NCBI RefSeq assembly: GCF_030705605.1
Contig: NZ_JAPCKK010000030.1
Location: 1 to 64,000 of the forward strand
Reading direction: 5' to 3'
Origin: Paenibacillus zeirhizosphaerae
Lineage (GTDB): Bacteria; Bacillota; Bacilli; Paenibacillales; Paenibacillaceae
Length of the DNA: 64,000 bases
A program made the position numbers and the translations under genes. Shown piece after piece: positions 52,157 to 60,750 of the stretch; the first letter of the stretch is position 1; the number at the start of each line of letters is the position of its first letter. The notes under the pieces are model-generated. The model made no database searches. It was not told the DNA's origin and worked only from the letters and a program-made list of their open reading frames with translations.

Positions 52157-53608
52157 TTGAACAAGTTACAACGTTGTGCCGCGCTTTTTTTGGCAGGCAT
52201 TATTTTTTTGCTGTCCGGGATGCCGCTTCACGCGGAAAGTGCGACAGAAGGCAAGCTGGTGCTTGGGACCAGCGCTGACTTTGCGCCATATGAATTTCAC
52301 AAAACGATTGATGGCAAGGATACCATCGTCGGTTTTGATATTGAAATTGCAAAAGAGATTGCCAAGGATCTGAATAAGGAGCTTGTTATCGAGGATATGG
52401 GCTTTGATGCGCTGCTTCCGGCTCTGCAAAGTGGTAGAGTGGATATGGTCATTTCCGGAATGACCCCAACGGAGGAACGCAGACGGAGCATCGATTTCTC
52501 GGACAATTATTATCAATCCAAGCAGATTATTATGGTAAGGGCCGCCGATCAAGGCAGGTTTCCAACAATGGATAGCTTGCGCGGCGCTTCTATCGGTGTC
52601 CAGAAGGGATCGATCCAGGAAGAGATCGGACAAGGCATTCCGGATGCGAAGCTGACCTCGCTGGACAAAATTTCAGATATCATTCTCCAGCTCCAGACGA
52701 ACCGGATCGATGCAGTTATCATGGAAGATACGGTTGCCGCCGGTTATTTGAGCGATGAGCTTGTGCTTGCAGATGCTGTTCCTGACACAACGGCAGTACA
52801 GGCTGCCATCGGGATTCAAAAGGGAAATACAGAGCTGCTGCAATCGGTGAATGAGACGCTGACCCGGTTGAAGAATAACGGGGATATCGAGCGGATGGTG
52901 ACAGAAGCAAGCCAGCTTTCTGCGGGAACGAAGGACGAGAAAGCGTTGAGTATATGGAATGTATTCTGGGAGTACCGTGGCTTTTATGCAACAGGCATAG
53001 GGTATACCTTGCTGTTGTCAGCGCTCGGCGTGCTCTTTGGCTTCATCATCGGCCTGTTCATTTGTCTGATCCGGATGTCGGGCATCGGGATCATTCGCTG
53101 GATCGGTAGCGCCTATGTTGAGCTGCTGCGGGGAACACCGATGCTTGTGCAGTTGATGATCATTCATTACGGTCTAGCACTCACCTTCGGCATTAACTTA
53201 TCACCGCTTCAATCAGGTATCATTACATTATCGATCAACAGCTCTGCCTATCTGGCCGAGATCTTCCGGGCAGGCATTCAGGGAGTTGACCGTGGCCAGA
53301 TGGAGGCGGCACGCTCGCTCGGGATGAACCGCGGCAAAGCCATGCGCCATATTATCCTGCCGCAGGCCTTCAAAGCGGTGCTGCCGGCGATTGGCAATGA
53401 ATTCATCACGATTATTAAAGAATCATCTATTATTTCCGTCATCGGTATGGTGGAGATTATGTATCAAGCTTCTGTTGTCAAGAACATTACGTATCAGGGC
53501 ATGAGCCCTTACCTCATTGCCGCCGCCTTTTATTTTATTATGACTTTTGGATTGTCCAAGCTGTTGGGCCGATGGGAAAGGAAGTTGAGCGCAAGTGATA
53601 TCCGTTAA
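52157..53608 (+). CDS. Amino-acid ABC transporter, fused binding protein and permease
   Basis: A 483-residue fusion. After a signal or anchor segment (about 5-26) comes a family 3 solute-binding domain (about 34-255, [43 protein letters not shown]). A permease domain follows (about 265-480) with several membrane segments and the coupling loop [22 protein letters not shown]. It resembles GlnPQ-type systems, where the receptor is tethered to the channel. The substrate is probably glutamine or another polar amino acid. It starts at TTG 52157 and overlaps the ATPase gene by 14 bases. Confidence 0.93.
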   Translation: MNKLQRCAALFLAGIIFLLSGMPLHAESATEGKLVLGTSADFAPYEFHKTIDGKDTIVGFDIEIAKEIAKDLNKELVIEDMGFDALLPALQSGRVDMVISGMTPTEERRRSIDFSDNYYQSKQIIMVRAADQGRFPTMDSLRGASIGVQKGSIQEEIGQGIPDAKLTSLDKISDIILQLQTNRIDAVIMEDTVAAGYLSDELVLADAVPDTTAVQAAIGIQKGNTELLQSVNETLTRLKNNGDIERMVTEASQLSAGTKDEKALSIWNVFWEYRGFYATGIGYTLLLSALGVLFGFIIGLFICLIRMSGIGIIRWIGSAYVELLRGTPMLVQLMIIHYGLALTFGINLSPLQSGIITLSINSSAYLAEIFRAGIQGVDRGQMEAARSLGMNRGKAMRHIILPQAFKAVLPAIGNEFITIIKESSIISVIGMVEIMYQASVVKNITYQGMSPYLIAAAFYFIMTFGLSKLLGRWERKLSASDIR

Positions 53609-54317
53609 AAATCTTCGTAAAGCATTTGGTAAAGTAGAGATCTTAAAAGGGATTGACATTGACATCGGCAAAGGGGAAGTTGTCGTGGTGATCGGTCCCA
53701 GCGGATCGGGGAAAAGCACCTTTCTGCGCTGCCTGAATCTGCTGGAGCAGCCGACAGGCGGTGAGATTCTGTTCGAGGGTGAGCTGATCACCGCGCCAAA
53801 GCATAATATCAATGCAACCCGTGAGAAAATGGGCATGGTGTTCCAGCATTTCAACCTGTTTCCACACAAAACTGTGCTGGAGAATCTGACCATTGCGCCC
53901 ATTCAGGTGCGCGGGATGAATAAGCGTGACGCCGAAAAAATTGCGGAGGAGCTGCTCGCTACCGTCGGTCTGTCTGACAAAAGAGACGCTTACCCGAGCC
54001 AGCTTTCCGGTGGCCAGAAGCAGCGGATCGCCATTGCGCGCGCGCTGGCCATGCAACCGCATGTGATGCTGTTTGACGAGCCGACATCGGCTCTCGATCC
54101 CGAAATGGTCGGTGAAGTGCTGGATGTCATGAAAAAGCTGGCTGAGCGCGGTATGACGATGGTCATTGTTACGCATGAAATGGGCTTTGCGCGCGAGGTC
54201 GGGGACCGCATCATTTTCATCGATCACGGCATGATTATCGAAGAGGGGACACCGGAGCAGGTATTTGGGAATCCAAGCCATGCACGGACCAAGGATTTTT
54301 TGGCTAAAGTTTTGTAA
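53595..54317 (+). CDS. Polar amino-acid ABC transporter ATPase (GlnQ-like)
   Basis: A 240-residue ATPase with Walker [11 protein letters not shown]-loop [10 protein letters not shown], signature [15 protein letters not shown], Walker [15 protein letters not shown] and H-loop VTHEMGFA. It forms the complete importer with the fused binding protein and permease just upstream. GTG 53595 lies within the end of that gene behind GGAAAGGAAG. A strong terminator follows. Confidence 0.95.
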   Translation: MISVKNLRKAFGKVEILKGIDIDIGKGEVVVVIGPSGSGKSTFLRCLNLLEQPTGGEILFEGELITAPKHNINATREKMGMVFQHFNLFPHKTVLENLTIAPIQVRGMNKRDAEKIAEELLATVGLSDKRDAYPSQLSGGQKQRIAIARALAMQPHVMLFDEPTSALDPEMVGEVLDVMKKLAERGMTMVIVTHEMGFAREVGDRIIFIDHGMIIEEGTPEQVFGNPSHARTKDFLAKVL

Positions 54318-54321
54318 CCAC

Positions 54322-54362
54322 AAAGCGGCACCGCCGGACAACCGGTTGGTGCCGCTTTTTTT
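54322..54362 (+). terminator. Terminator of the amino-acid transporter operon
   Basis: AAAGCGGCACC pairs with GGTGCCGCTTT, followed by Ts. Confidence 0.9.
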
Positions 54363-54480
54363 GGTGTCAGGGCAACAGCATGGTAACATTTTCATGAAGA
54401 AAAGGTTACAAGTTTGTGATAATATGCAGAGAGCTTAAACATGAGTGACATGTTTGAGGGATGGGGAGGTACATAAAAGA

Positions 54481-55134
54481 ATGAATTGGAACAAATTATT
54501 CAAAGCAGCAGTGATTGCGGCAGGAATCGGCATGATGGTGAATACCGTGCCAGTACATGCAGAGGCGGTATATACCGCGAAGGATGGAGATACCTATTAC
54601 AAGATCGCCAACTCGTACGGACTTAACGTACAATCGCTGATGAAAGCAAATCCGGAGATTTCGGCGGATAACATATATGCAGGCAGACAGATCAAGCTCC
54701 CTGGAAGCGGGGTAAATGGCGGATTGGTTGAAGCGGCCTCCGTTAAGGCGAAGTCGAACGCCGTTTCAAAATTGTCGGCATCTCAGGTAACGGCATGGGG
54801 GAAAACCTATTCATTCTCCAAAGAGATCAACGTCAAGGCTTCGGCCTATTCAGCGTCAGGTAGTGAAAACGGCAAATGGGGAGCGGTCGATTATTTTGGC
54901 AATCCGCTGAAATTGGGCACCATCGCCGTAGATCCGAGCGTGATTCCGATGGGCACTAAGGTACTGGTTACAGGTTACTCCCATCCGGGGCTCCCGGCTC
55001 ATGGCTTTGTGGCGACAGCCAGCGATATGGGCGGTGCGATCAAGGGCAAGAGAATCGATATTTTTATTCCGGGCGGCAAGTCCTTTGTCAATCGGTTTGG
55101 GCATCAAAACGTGAAGCTGTATGTCATTAAATAA
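54481..55134 (+). CDS. Secreted LysM and 3D-domain protein (YocH-like)
   Basis: A 217-residue exported protein with a signal peptide (KLFKAAVIAAGIGMMVNTVPVHA, cleavage near residue 25), one LysM domain (about 26-76, TAKDGDTYYKIANSYGLNVQSLMKANPE) and a C-terminal 3D domain (about 120-217, VKASAYSASGS, GTIAVDPSVIPMGTKVLV, ASDMGGAIKGKRIDIF). The aspartates of the 3D double-psi barrel are present. It is a likely muralytic enzyme like B. subtilis YocH. The ATG at 54481 follows GGGGAGGT; the 54445 frame start lies upstream of that site. Confidence 0.9.
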   Translation: MNWNKLFKAAVIAAGIGMMVNTVPVHAEAVYTAKDGDTYYKIANSYGLNVQSLMKANPEISADNIYAGRQIKLPGSGVNGGLVEAASVKAKSNAVSKLSASQVTAWGKTYSFSKEINVKASAYSASGSENGKWGAVDYFGNPLKLGTIAVDPSVIPMGTKVLVTGYSHPGLPAHGFVATASDMGGAIKGKRIDIFIPGGKSFVNRFGHQNVKLYVIK

Positions 55135-55151
55135 CCCTCCCCGAAGGACTA

Positions 55152-55188
55152 AACCTTCTAACCCATAGGCGGCTAGAAGGTTCTTTTT
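55152..55188. terminator. Terminator between the 3D protein and the deacetylase
   Basis: AACCTTCTA pairs with TAGAAGGTT and is followed by CTTTTTA. Confidence 0.75.
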
Positions 55189-55214
55189 ATTATCAACATC
55201 GACTGCGCAAAAGC

Positions 55215-56000
55215 TCATTTATGAGCCTGAATGTCGAGCTGCTGCGGAATGGTGACAAAAGTGTAGCCTTTCTGTTGTAACGTGCGGATCAGCGGCGGGA
55301 GTGCTGCTATGGTGCCTCTCAAGTCGGAGGTTGTGCCTCCGCCTGCATGCATAAGTATAATCGATCCGGGTCCGGTAGCCGGAATTACGTTGCTAAGGAT
55401 ACGATCTTTGTTCAGCCCTTTCCAATCCATGGAATCGACATTCCAATTCACGACGGTGTATCCCTTTTGACGTGTCCAGCGCAACTGGGCTTCTGATATT
55501 TCCCCGTACGGGGGCCTGATCAGCAGCGGCTTGTAGCCGGTTCTTTTCTCTATAGCGAGATCTGTTTTAACAATTTGGCGTTGGAACTGCTTGAGCGAGA
55601 TTTTATTGAAATTCGGGTGGCCGAAGGAATGATTTCCCACAGTGTGGCCCTCTTGCACCATGCGTTTTACGAGCTCAGGGTACTTCTCCGCTCTATAACC
55701 GACAACAAAGAAGGTGGCTTTGACATGATTCTTCTTTAAAGCGTCCAGGATGTAGGGAGTAAACCGGGGATCCGGAGCATCATCAAAGGTCAGAGCAATT
55801 TGCCTCGTGCGCGGTCCCTGCATTTTGAACGTATCGGCGTATTTTTTGCGCAGTTTGCTTAGGCTGGACTCGTCCGCTGCGGTGATGACGGCAGCATCCT
55901 TCACGATCGTATGCGGCTGCGATGAGAGAGGAGGGGACGAATGACCGAAGGCCATATGCAGCATGATAAGAATACCGGGCAACCATAAAGAACGGAACAT
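55215..56000 (-). CDS. Exported polysaccharide deacetylase (NodB family)
   Basis: A 261-residue exported enzyme with an N-terminal signal or anchor (FRSLWLPGILIMLHMAFG). The NodB motifs are complete: TFDDAPDPRFT (catalytic base and metal Asp), HSFGHPNF (metal histidines), RPPYGEISE, and ILMHAGGGTTSD. CE4 enzymes of this kind deacetylate peptidoglycan, chitin or surface glycans; the substrate is unproven. It is convergent with the 3D-domain protein gene, so two cell-wall genes share a terminator. Confidence 0.92.
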   Translation of the reverse strand: MFRSLWLPGILIMLHMAFGHSSPPLSSQPHTIVKDAAVITAADESSLSKLRKKYADTFKMQGPRTRQIALTFDDAPDPRFTPYILDALKKNHVKATFFVVGYRAEKYPELVKRMVQEGHTVGNHSFGHPNFNKISLKQFQRQIVKTDLAIEKRTGYKPLLIRPPYGEISEAQLRWTRQKGYTVVNWNVDSMDWKGLNKDRILSNVIPATGPGSIILMHAGGGTTSDLRGTIAALPPLIRTLQQKGYTFVTIPQQLDIQAHK

Positions 56001-56194
56001 GGAATTGCTTCCTCCCTCGATTGGAATTCATCGGCTTGCAACTTTAGTTATTCGCCAATTGCTCATCAATTATGCCTGATAGTGCAGCAACCGGGATTTG
56101 CTTGTATGCGAAAAACGAAACCTGCAGCATTCGTCTACGTAAATGTACACATAACGAGTTTTATGACAGTTAAAATTTTAAGGAGGAAAACCCA

Positions 56195-56863
56195 ATGTCC
56201 CTTTTCAAACGGCTCCGCGATCTTACAATGTCCAATGTCAACGCAATCATCGATAAGGCAGAAGATCCGATCAAGATGACGGAACAATATATCCGCGATA
56301 TGCAGCAGGATTTAGAGGATGCGGAGAAAGCGGTGGCTGCGCAAATTGCCATCGAGAAGAGATTCAAACAACTGTATGAAGAACAGGAAGCTCTGGTGAA
56401 GAAGCGTGACGAGCAGGCGCACACGGCTGCCAAAGCACAGAATGTTGATCTGGCACGGCGGGCGCTGGAGGAGAAAAAAGCAGCCGAAGCCAAGATGGGC
56501 GAATATAAAGTAAACTACGAGCAGAACAAAGCCTCGGCTGACAATCTTCGCGGCAAGCTGGAAGAAATGCGCAGACAGCTTACGGAGATGAAGAATAAGC
56601 GTGATACGCTGGTTGCACGTTACAATGCGGCCAAAGCGCAGACGGAGATCAACAATGCGATGAGTGGCTTCAGCTCCGATTCGGCCGCGGCGGGTATGAA
56701 ACGTATGGAAGAGAAAATGCTGCATATGGAGGCCAGAGCAGAGGCAAGCAACGAGATGGCTAACAAGGGCAAATCGCTGGACGAGGAGTTCAGAGAGCTT
56801 GACAAGAAGAGCGCGGTGGATGATGAGCTCGCCGCATTATTGAAGCAGTACGAAAATAAATAA
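56195..56863 (+). CDS. pspA: PspA/IM30 family membrane-stress protein
   Basis: PspA coats and stabilises damaged membranes as an ESCRT-III-like polymer. The 222-residue protein has the amphipathic N-terminal helix (MSLFKRLRDLTMSNVNAII) and then a nearly continuous coiled coil, with the family DKAEDPIKMTEQYIRDMQQDL block. There are no pspF or pspBC genes, as usual in Bacillota. It heads a cluster with DUF350, DUF4178 and a lipoprotein, though a terminator hairpin separates it from them. Confidence 0.93.
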   Translation: MSLFKRLRDLTMSNVNAIIDKAEDPIKMTEQYIRDMQQDLEDAEKAVAAQIAIEKRFKQLYEEQEALVKKRDEQAHTAAKAQNVDLARRALEEKKAAEAKMGEYKVNYEQNKASADNLRGKLEEMRRQLTEMKNKRDTLVARYNAAKAQTEINNAMSGFSSDSAAAGMKRMEEKMLHMEARAEASNEMANKGKSLDEEFRELDKKSAVDDELAALLKQYENK

Positions 56864-56899
56864 CAAATGAATCGATGAAGCGCTATGGCGTCTTCAGGA

Positions 56900-56934
56900 A
56901 GCGAAGGGGGACATAGGGTTTCCCTTCGCTTTTT
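56900..56934 (+). terminator. Terminator or attenuator after pspA
   Basis: AGCGAAGGG pairs with CCCTTCGCT, followed by TTTT. It should make pspA more abundant than the downstream genes. Confidence 0.75.
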
Positions 56935-56970
56935 CACTGCATATTAAGATCAAGTTGGAGGCTGAAGCTG

Positions 56971-57375
56971 ATGGATTTGCAAACGTTAACGGCGATGTTC
57001 GTGTGGACGGTGGCCGGTGCGGTGCTCTTGTTTGTTTTGATGTTTGTTGACTCACTCTTTACGAAATACCGGGATTTTGAAGAGGTCAAGAACGGTAATA
57101 TGGCCGTAACGGCAAGGATGATCCTGAAGCTGATCGCGCAGGGATATATTTTGTCAGGCTCAATCGCTACAGCATACAGCCTGGGTGTTGCGCTTCTGTA
57201 TTCTGTTGTAGCCTTTGTCATCCTGTTGATTATGGAAGCAATTGTCCGTGTTCTGCTGCGTCAATGGGCTCGGTTTGATCTGGACGAAGGTACACAGCAG
57301 GGTAAGCTGGGCTATGGACTCTTCGCAGGCACACTTCATCTGGTCGGCGCATTCATCATTACAGCTTGCTTCTAA
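56971..57375 (+). CDS. DUF350 membrane protein
   Basis: A 134-residue protein with four membrane segments in two related pairs, as in DUF350 (YjfL-like) proteins: AMFVWTVAGAVLLFVLMFVDSLFTKY, MAVTARMILKLIAQGYILSGSI, LLYSVVAFVILLIMEAIVRVLL and LFAGTLHLVGAFIITACF. Function is unknown. The family recurs beside PspA-like genes in distant bacteria. It starts at ATG 56971, and the DUF4178 gene begins 27 bases later. Confidence 0.85.
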   Translation: MDLQTLTAMFVWTVAGAVLLFVLMFVDSLFTKYRDFEEVKNGNMAVTARMILKLIAQGYILSGSIATAYSLGVALLYSVVAFVILLIMEAIVRVLLRQWARFDLDEGTQQGKLGYGLFAGTLHLVGAFIITACF

Positions 57376-57402
57376 CACTAGAGAAAGGCGGGAACTATAG
57401 CT

Positions 57403-57909
57403 ATGGGCATGTGGAAACGAATTTCCAATTTATTCACCAAGCCGGAGCCTCTCAAGCGTGAGAGAAGCATGCTTGAGCTGATGCCGGGAGATATATGCGA
57501 GGTATCGCTTACCACCTATGAAGTCATGGGCCGAGTACATAACCGGGCGCGGAATGCAGTCATGCTTACACTTCAGGATGGCAGCCATATTCAATATTTG
57601 TATATCGAAGAACGGGAAAAGCTGCAATTTGCTCTGTATCTGCCGATCGACGGACGCCCGGATACGCCTGACGAGCTGCCGACCATCATGGAGCTGGACG
57701 GGCTGGACTATCATCTTGAGGAACAATATGGAGGGACGGTATCCGTTGTCGGCAGGACGCCATTTCTCCAGAGCGGTGAGCAGCATGTATGGCAGTATCA
57801 GGCGGACAATTATCGTCTGCTGCGCATTGAGTGGCAGGATGGGCGATTTATGCTGTATGAAGGGGACCAAGTCATTCCGGGAGACGTGAAGGTCATCCGG
57901 GCAAGCTAG
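57403..57909 (+). CDS. DUF4178 domain protein
   Basis: A 168-residue soluble, beta-rich protein. The DUF4178 pattern is visible (MLELMPGDICEVSLTTYEVMGRV, YLYIEEREKLQFALYLPIDGRPD, YRLLRIEWQDGRFMLYEGDQVIPGDVKVI). The family is linked by context to PspA and DUF350 proteins. No enzymatic residues stand out. It is preceded by AGAAAGGCGGG and followed 12 bases later by the lipoprotein gene. Confidence 0.82.
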   Translation: MGMWKRISNLFTKPEPLKRERSMLELMPGDICEVSLTTYEVMGRVHNRARNAVMLTLQDGSHIQYLYIEEREKLQFALYLPIDGRPDTPDELPTIMELDGLDYHLEEQYGGTVSVVGRTPFLQSGEQHVWQYQADNYRLLRIEWQDGRFMLYEGDQVIPGDVKVIRAS

Positions 57910-57921
57910 GAGAGGATAAGT

Positions 57922-58665
57922 ATGAATATACGGGCTGCCTGGCAGAGAAATTTGAAAATCATATTGGCTTTATGCCTTTTTATGTCGGTGCTGAGCGGTT
58001 GCGGATCGCCGTCGGTCAAGGACACGTATCCGCTGGAATCCGTAAACGGAAGCGGAAATGCCACCTCGTATGTATACCGGGCAGCCGATAAAACGGTACC
58101 CGAGGTGGCGCAGGAGCTGGTGAACAGCCGGACCCCGGAGCAGATGTCACCCGAGAGTAAGGAACGCATGTTTGTCGTTTACGCGGACGAATGGTATCAT
58201 TTGCAGCAGGACCCGCAGAAGCCTGCAGATACATTAATCGAAGTGGATACGAGGCAGTATGTTCAGCAGAATTATAGCTCCAGCTTTTTGCAGGGCTACC
58301 TGGTAGCGAGCCTGCTGGATGACCTCTTCGACACTATGCGTGGAGGAAGCTACAGGGGCTATACGAGCAGAGATGTCTACAAGCCGCCTGCCGGTCAATA
58401 TCGCAAGCCGACAACCAGCGAGAAAAAAACGGTTCCGCCGATTACGGTAGACCGCAGCGGATCGGTCATCCGACGTGGAGGTACCGGGTCTGTCGGCAGC
58501 GGGGGCAGCATTTTTGACCGTGGCGGTCAAAGCTCCTCCCCAAGCAGGGGCACGATCAATCGTGACAAGAGCAAGGGCGGCATATTTGATTCCCCCCGCA
58601 AATCTTATACGAAACCAAAGACGCGTATCGGCTCCGGCAAAATTGGAAGGCGAGGGCGACGATAA
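57922..58665 (+). CDS. Lipoprotein, DUF4247-like
   Basis: A 247-residue exported lipoprotein with lipobox LSGC (about residues 24-27). Its central part (VYRAADKTVPEVAQELVNSRTPEQMSPESKERMFVVYADEWYHLQQDP) matches my recollection of DUF4247 proteins that accompany DUF4178 genes in Bacillales. A low-complexity Gly/Ser/Arg/Lys tail follows (about 160-247), ending in RRGRR. The basic tail would face the cell wall and could bind teichoic acids. Last gene of the cluster, before a strong terminator. Confidence 0.72.
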   Translation: MNIRAAWQRNLKIILALCLFMSVLSGCGSPSVKDTYPLESVNGSGNATSYVYRAADKTVPEVAQELVNSRTPEQMSPESKERMFVVYADEWYHLQQDPQKPADTLIEVDTRQYVQQNYSSSFLQGYLVASLLDDLFDTMRGGSYRGYTSRDVYKPPAGQYRKPTTSEKKTVPPITVDRSGSVIRRGGTGSVGSGGSIFDRGGQSSSPSRGTINRDKSKGGIFDSPRKSYTKPKTRIGSGKIGRRGRR

Positions 58666-58707
58666 AAAGTAAATCCCGGGCTGTACGACCGGGATTTACT
58701 TTTTTTT
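58664..58707 (+). terminator. Terminator of the PspA-associated cluster
   Basis: AAAAAGTAAATCCCGG pairs with CCGGGATTTACTTTTT, with a T-run. Confidence 0.9.
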
Positions 58708-58936
58708 ACATACTTTGACTTCCCCCATCTATTCACTGTAGATTCCCCAATTGCGCTGTGATTCGTGATGTGAATATTTATTTTTAAAACCAATTTTTCC
58801 GCAATTAAAATGATAAAAGTGTAAATTGTGGTTTGGAAAGGTGGTTAAGGTTGCCAGCAGCCGTTTTTCGCGTTATAACTGGAACATAGACGAAGAGAGC
58901 TGGAGAGCGTAAAGCGCTAATGAAAAGGGTGGGTTC

Positions 58937-60217
58937 ATGAAGCATAGCGATGACTATTCCAACAACAAATTCAAACGCAGTGCCATCTCGGTTGAAGAAG
59001 CACAAAAAAGAGTGCTGGAGCACACAGCCTCAGGGACGACGGAGTTCGTGCCGCTGTCTGAAGCACATGGCCGCTTTCTTGCCGTTCCCCTGCATGCACC
59101 GCATCCATTTCCGCACTTTCGGCGTTCGGGAATGGACGGATATGCTGTGGTCAGCGCGGATACGAAGAACTGCGGGGAAGACGAGACTGTCTGGCTGCGT
59201 GTAGTAGACGAAATTCCCTGCGGACACGTATCAGACTGCATGATTGCTTCCGGGCTGGCTGCCAGGATCATGACCGGGGCGCAGGTGCCTGAAGGTGCGG
59301 ATGCCGTTGTTATGCTTGAGGCGACAAGGCTGCGCGAGGATTCAGGCGACGTATTCGTCGGGCTGAGGAAAAAGGTAGGACCAGGGAACAACGTCACTCC
59401 CATCGGTTTCGAGCTGCGGGAAGGCGAACTGTTGCTGGAGCAGGGGAGGCAGCTTGGGGCCGGTGAAATTTCCGCGCTGGCCACATTCGGAATCCACAAG
59501 GTACCGGTCGTTCGCAAGCCGCGGATAGCCATCATCTCGACAGGCTCGGAGCTGCTGTCCGTGGATGAGCCGCTTCAGCCGGGACGAATTCGGAACAGCA
59601 ACAGCTTTATGCTGGCGGTGCAGATCCGTGAGGCCGGGGGCGAGCCTTGTATTTTGGATGCCGTGCAGGATGACGTAGGTACAGCCCGCAGGACAGTGCT
59701 GGATGCGCTCTCGGAGTTTGATTACGTGGTCACGAGCGGCGGTGTTTCCGTAGGGGACTATGACATCATGGGGGACTTGGTTAGACAGGAAGGCGTTGAT
59801 TTGCTGTTTAATAAAGTCACGATGAGGCCGGGCAGCGTCACGACAGCAGCGGTCATCAACGGCGGTCTTCTCTTTGCCTTGTCAGGCAATCCTGGAGCGT
59901 GCTTCGTTGGCTGCGAACTGTTCATTAGGCCTGTGATTCGAACGATGCTGGGAGCAAGGCAGCCTTTTCTTCCCCAGTGGGAGGTTGTGCTGGGTGCGGA
60001 TTATCATCGGGTGAACAATTTCACCAGATTTGTGCGGGCGAAAGCCGAGATAAGGGATGGGAGGATCTATGCCGTGCCTGCTGCGGTCGATGAATCCAGT
60101 GTCATGATTTCGATTAAAGACAGCGATTGTCTAATCGTAATTCCTCCTGGGACGGGACAGCTTAGAAAAGGGGACAAGATAGACATAATCAAGCTGGAGG
60201 GCGGAGGATGGTCATGA
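58937..60217 (+). CDS. moeA: Molybdopterin molybdenumtransferase MoeA
   Basis: MoeA inserts molybdate into adenylylated molybdopterin. The 426-residue protein has FRRSGMDGYAV, IMTGAQVPEGADAVVMLE, the catalytic-domain ISTGSELL and GRIRNSNSFML, VTSGGVSVGDYD, and FALSGNPGACFVGCELFIRP. Domain order and length match the family. It starts at ATG 58937 after AAAGGGTGGG. It overlaps mobB by four bases. No moaA-E or molybdate transporter is in view, and I see no Moco riboswitch upstream. Confidence 0.95.
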   Translation: MKHSDDYSNNKFKRSAISVEEAQKRVLEHTASGTTEFVPLSEAHGRFLAVPLHAPHPFPHFRRSGMDGYAVVSADTKNCGEDETVWLRVVDEIPCGHVSDCMIASGLAARIMTGAQVPEGADAVVMLEATRLREDSGDVFVGLRKKVGPGNNVTPIGFELREGELLLEQGRQLGAGEISALATFGIHKVPVVRKPRIAIISTGSELLSVDEPLQPGRIRNSNSFMLAVQIREAGGEPCILDAVQDDVGTARRTVLDALSEFDYVVTSGGVSVGDYDIMGDLVRQEGVDLLFNKVTMRPGSVTTAAVINGGLLFALSGNPGACFVGCELFIRPVIRTMLGARQPFLPQWEVVLGADYHRVNNFTRFVRAKAEIRDGRIYAVPAAVDESSVMISIKDSDCLIVIPPGTGQLRKGDKIDIIKLEGGGWS

Positions 60218-60750
60218 GTCTGGATCGCAAAGGAAAGCAGCCGTTTATTGGTCAGATCGTAGGGTATAAAAATACGGGTAAAACGACTTTCATGGGTTCC
60301 ATTTTAACCACTCTCAAAGCCCGAGGATATCGGGTGGCCGTCATTAAGCATGATGCTCACGGCTTTGAGATGGATCATCACGACACCGACACATACAAGC
60401 ACCGCGAGGCGGGGGCGGAGGGAGTCGCCATCGTTTCGCCCGGACGTACGGCGGTTCTGGAGGAAAGAACCGCCGGGCTTGATGAGTTGCTCGGACGATT
60501 TGACAGCTATGATTGTATTTTACTTGAAGGCTTTAAGGAAGCGCCTTATCCGAAGCTGGTTATGATCAAAGAAGCCGGGGACGCTGAGCTGCTTGGCAGA
60601 CTGCCGTGCGTGGCGGGAGCCGTCTGCTGGCCGGGAATGAAGGAGCAGGTACTGCAGCAATTTACAAGCTTGTCCGTGTATGGCACGGAGGAAGCGGAGC
60701 AAGCCGCACACTGGATTGCAGAGCGGATTACAGGCAGAGCCAGAGCCTAG
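60214..60750 (+). CDS. mobB: MobB, molybdopterin-guanine dinucleotide adaptor
   Basis: A 178-residue GTP-binding P-loop protein (IGQIVGYKNTGKTTFMGSIL) with KHDAHGFEMDHHDTDTYKHREAGA and LLEGFKEAPYPKLVMI. It supports guanylation of molybdopterin by MobA, which is not encoded here. ATG 60214 overlaps the moeA stop (ATGA); an in-frame ATG at 60208 is also possible. Its TAG overlaps the xerS stop within a single CTAG, so the two genes converge with no space for a terminator. Confidence 0.93.
   Translation: MSLDRKGKQPFIGQIVGYKNTGKTTFMGSILTTLKARGYRVAVIKHDAHGFEMDHHDTDTYKHREAGAEGVAIVSPGRTAVLEERTAGLDELLGRFDSYDCILLEGFKEAPYPKLVMIKEAGDAELLGRLPCVAGAVCWPGMKEQVLQQFTSLSVYGTEEAEQAAHWIAERITGRARA

Noticed and set aside
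54383..54410. WalR-type TGTWAH repeat upstream of the 3D-domain gene
   Set aside because: Two matching hexamers exist on the minus strand, but they are 16 bases apart rather than 5, so the site does not fit the known arrangement.
58708..58936. Molybdenum-cofactor riboswitch upstream of moeA
   Set aside because: The region is AT-rich and lacks the conserved aptamer core.
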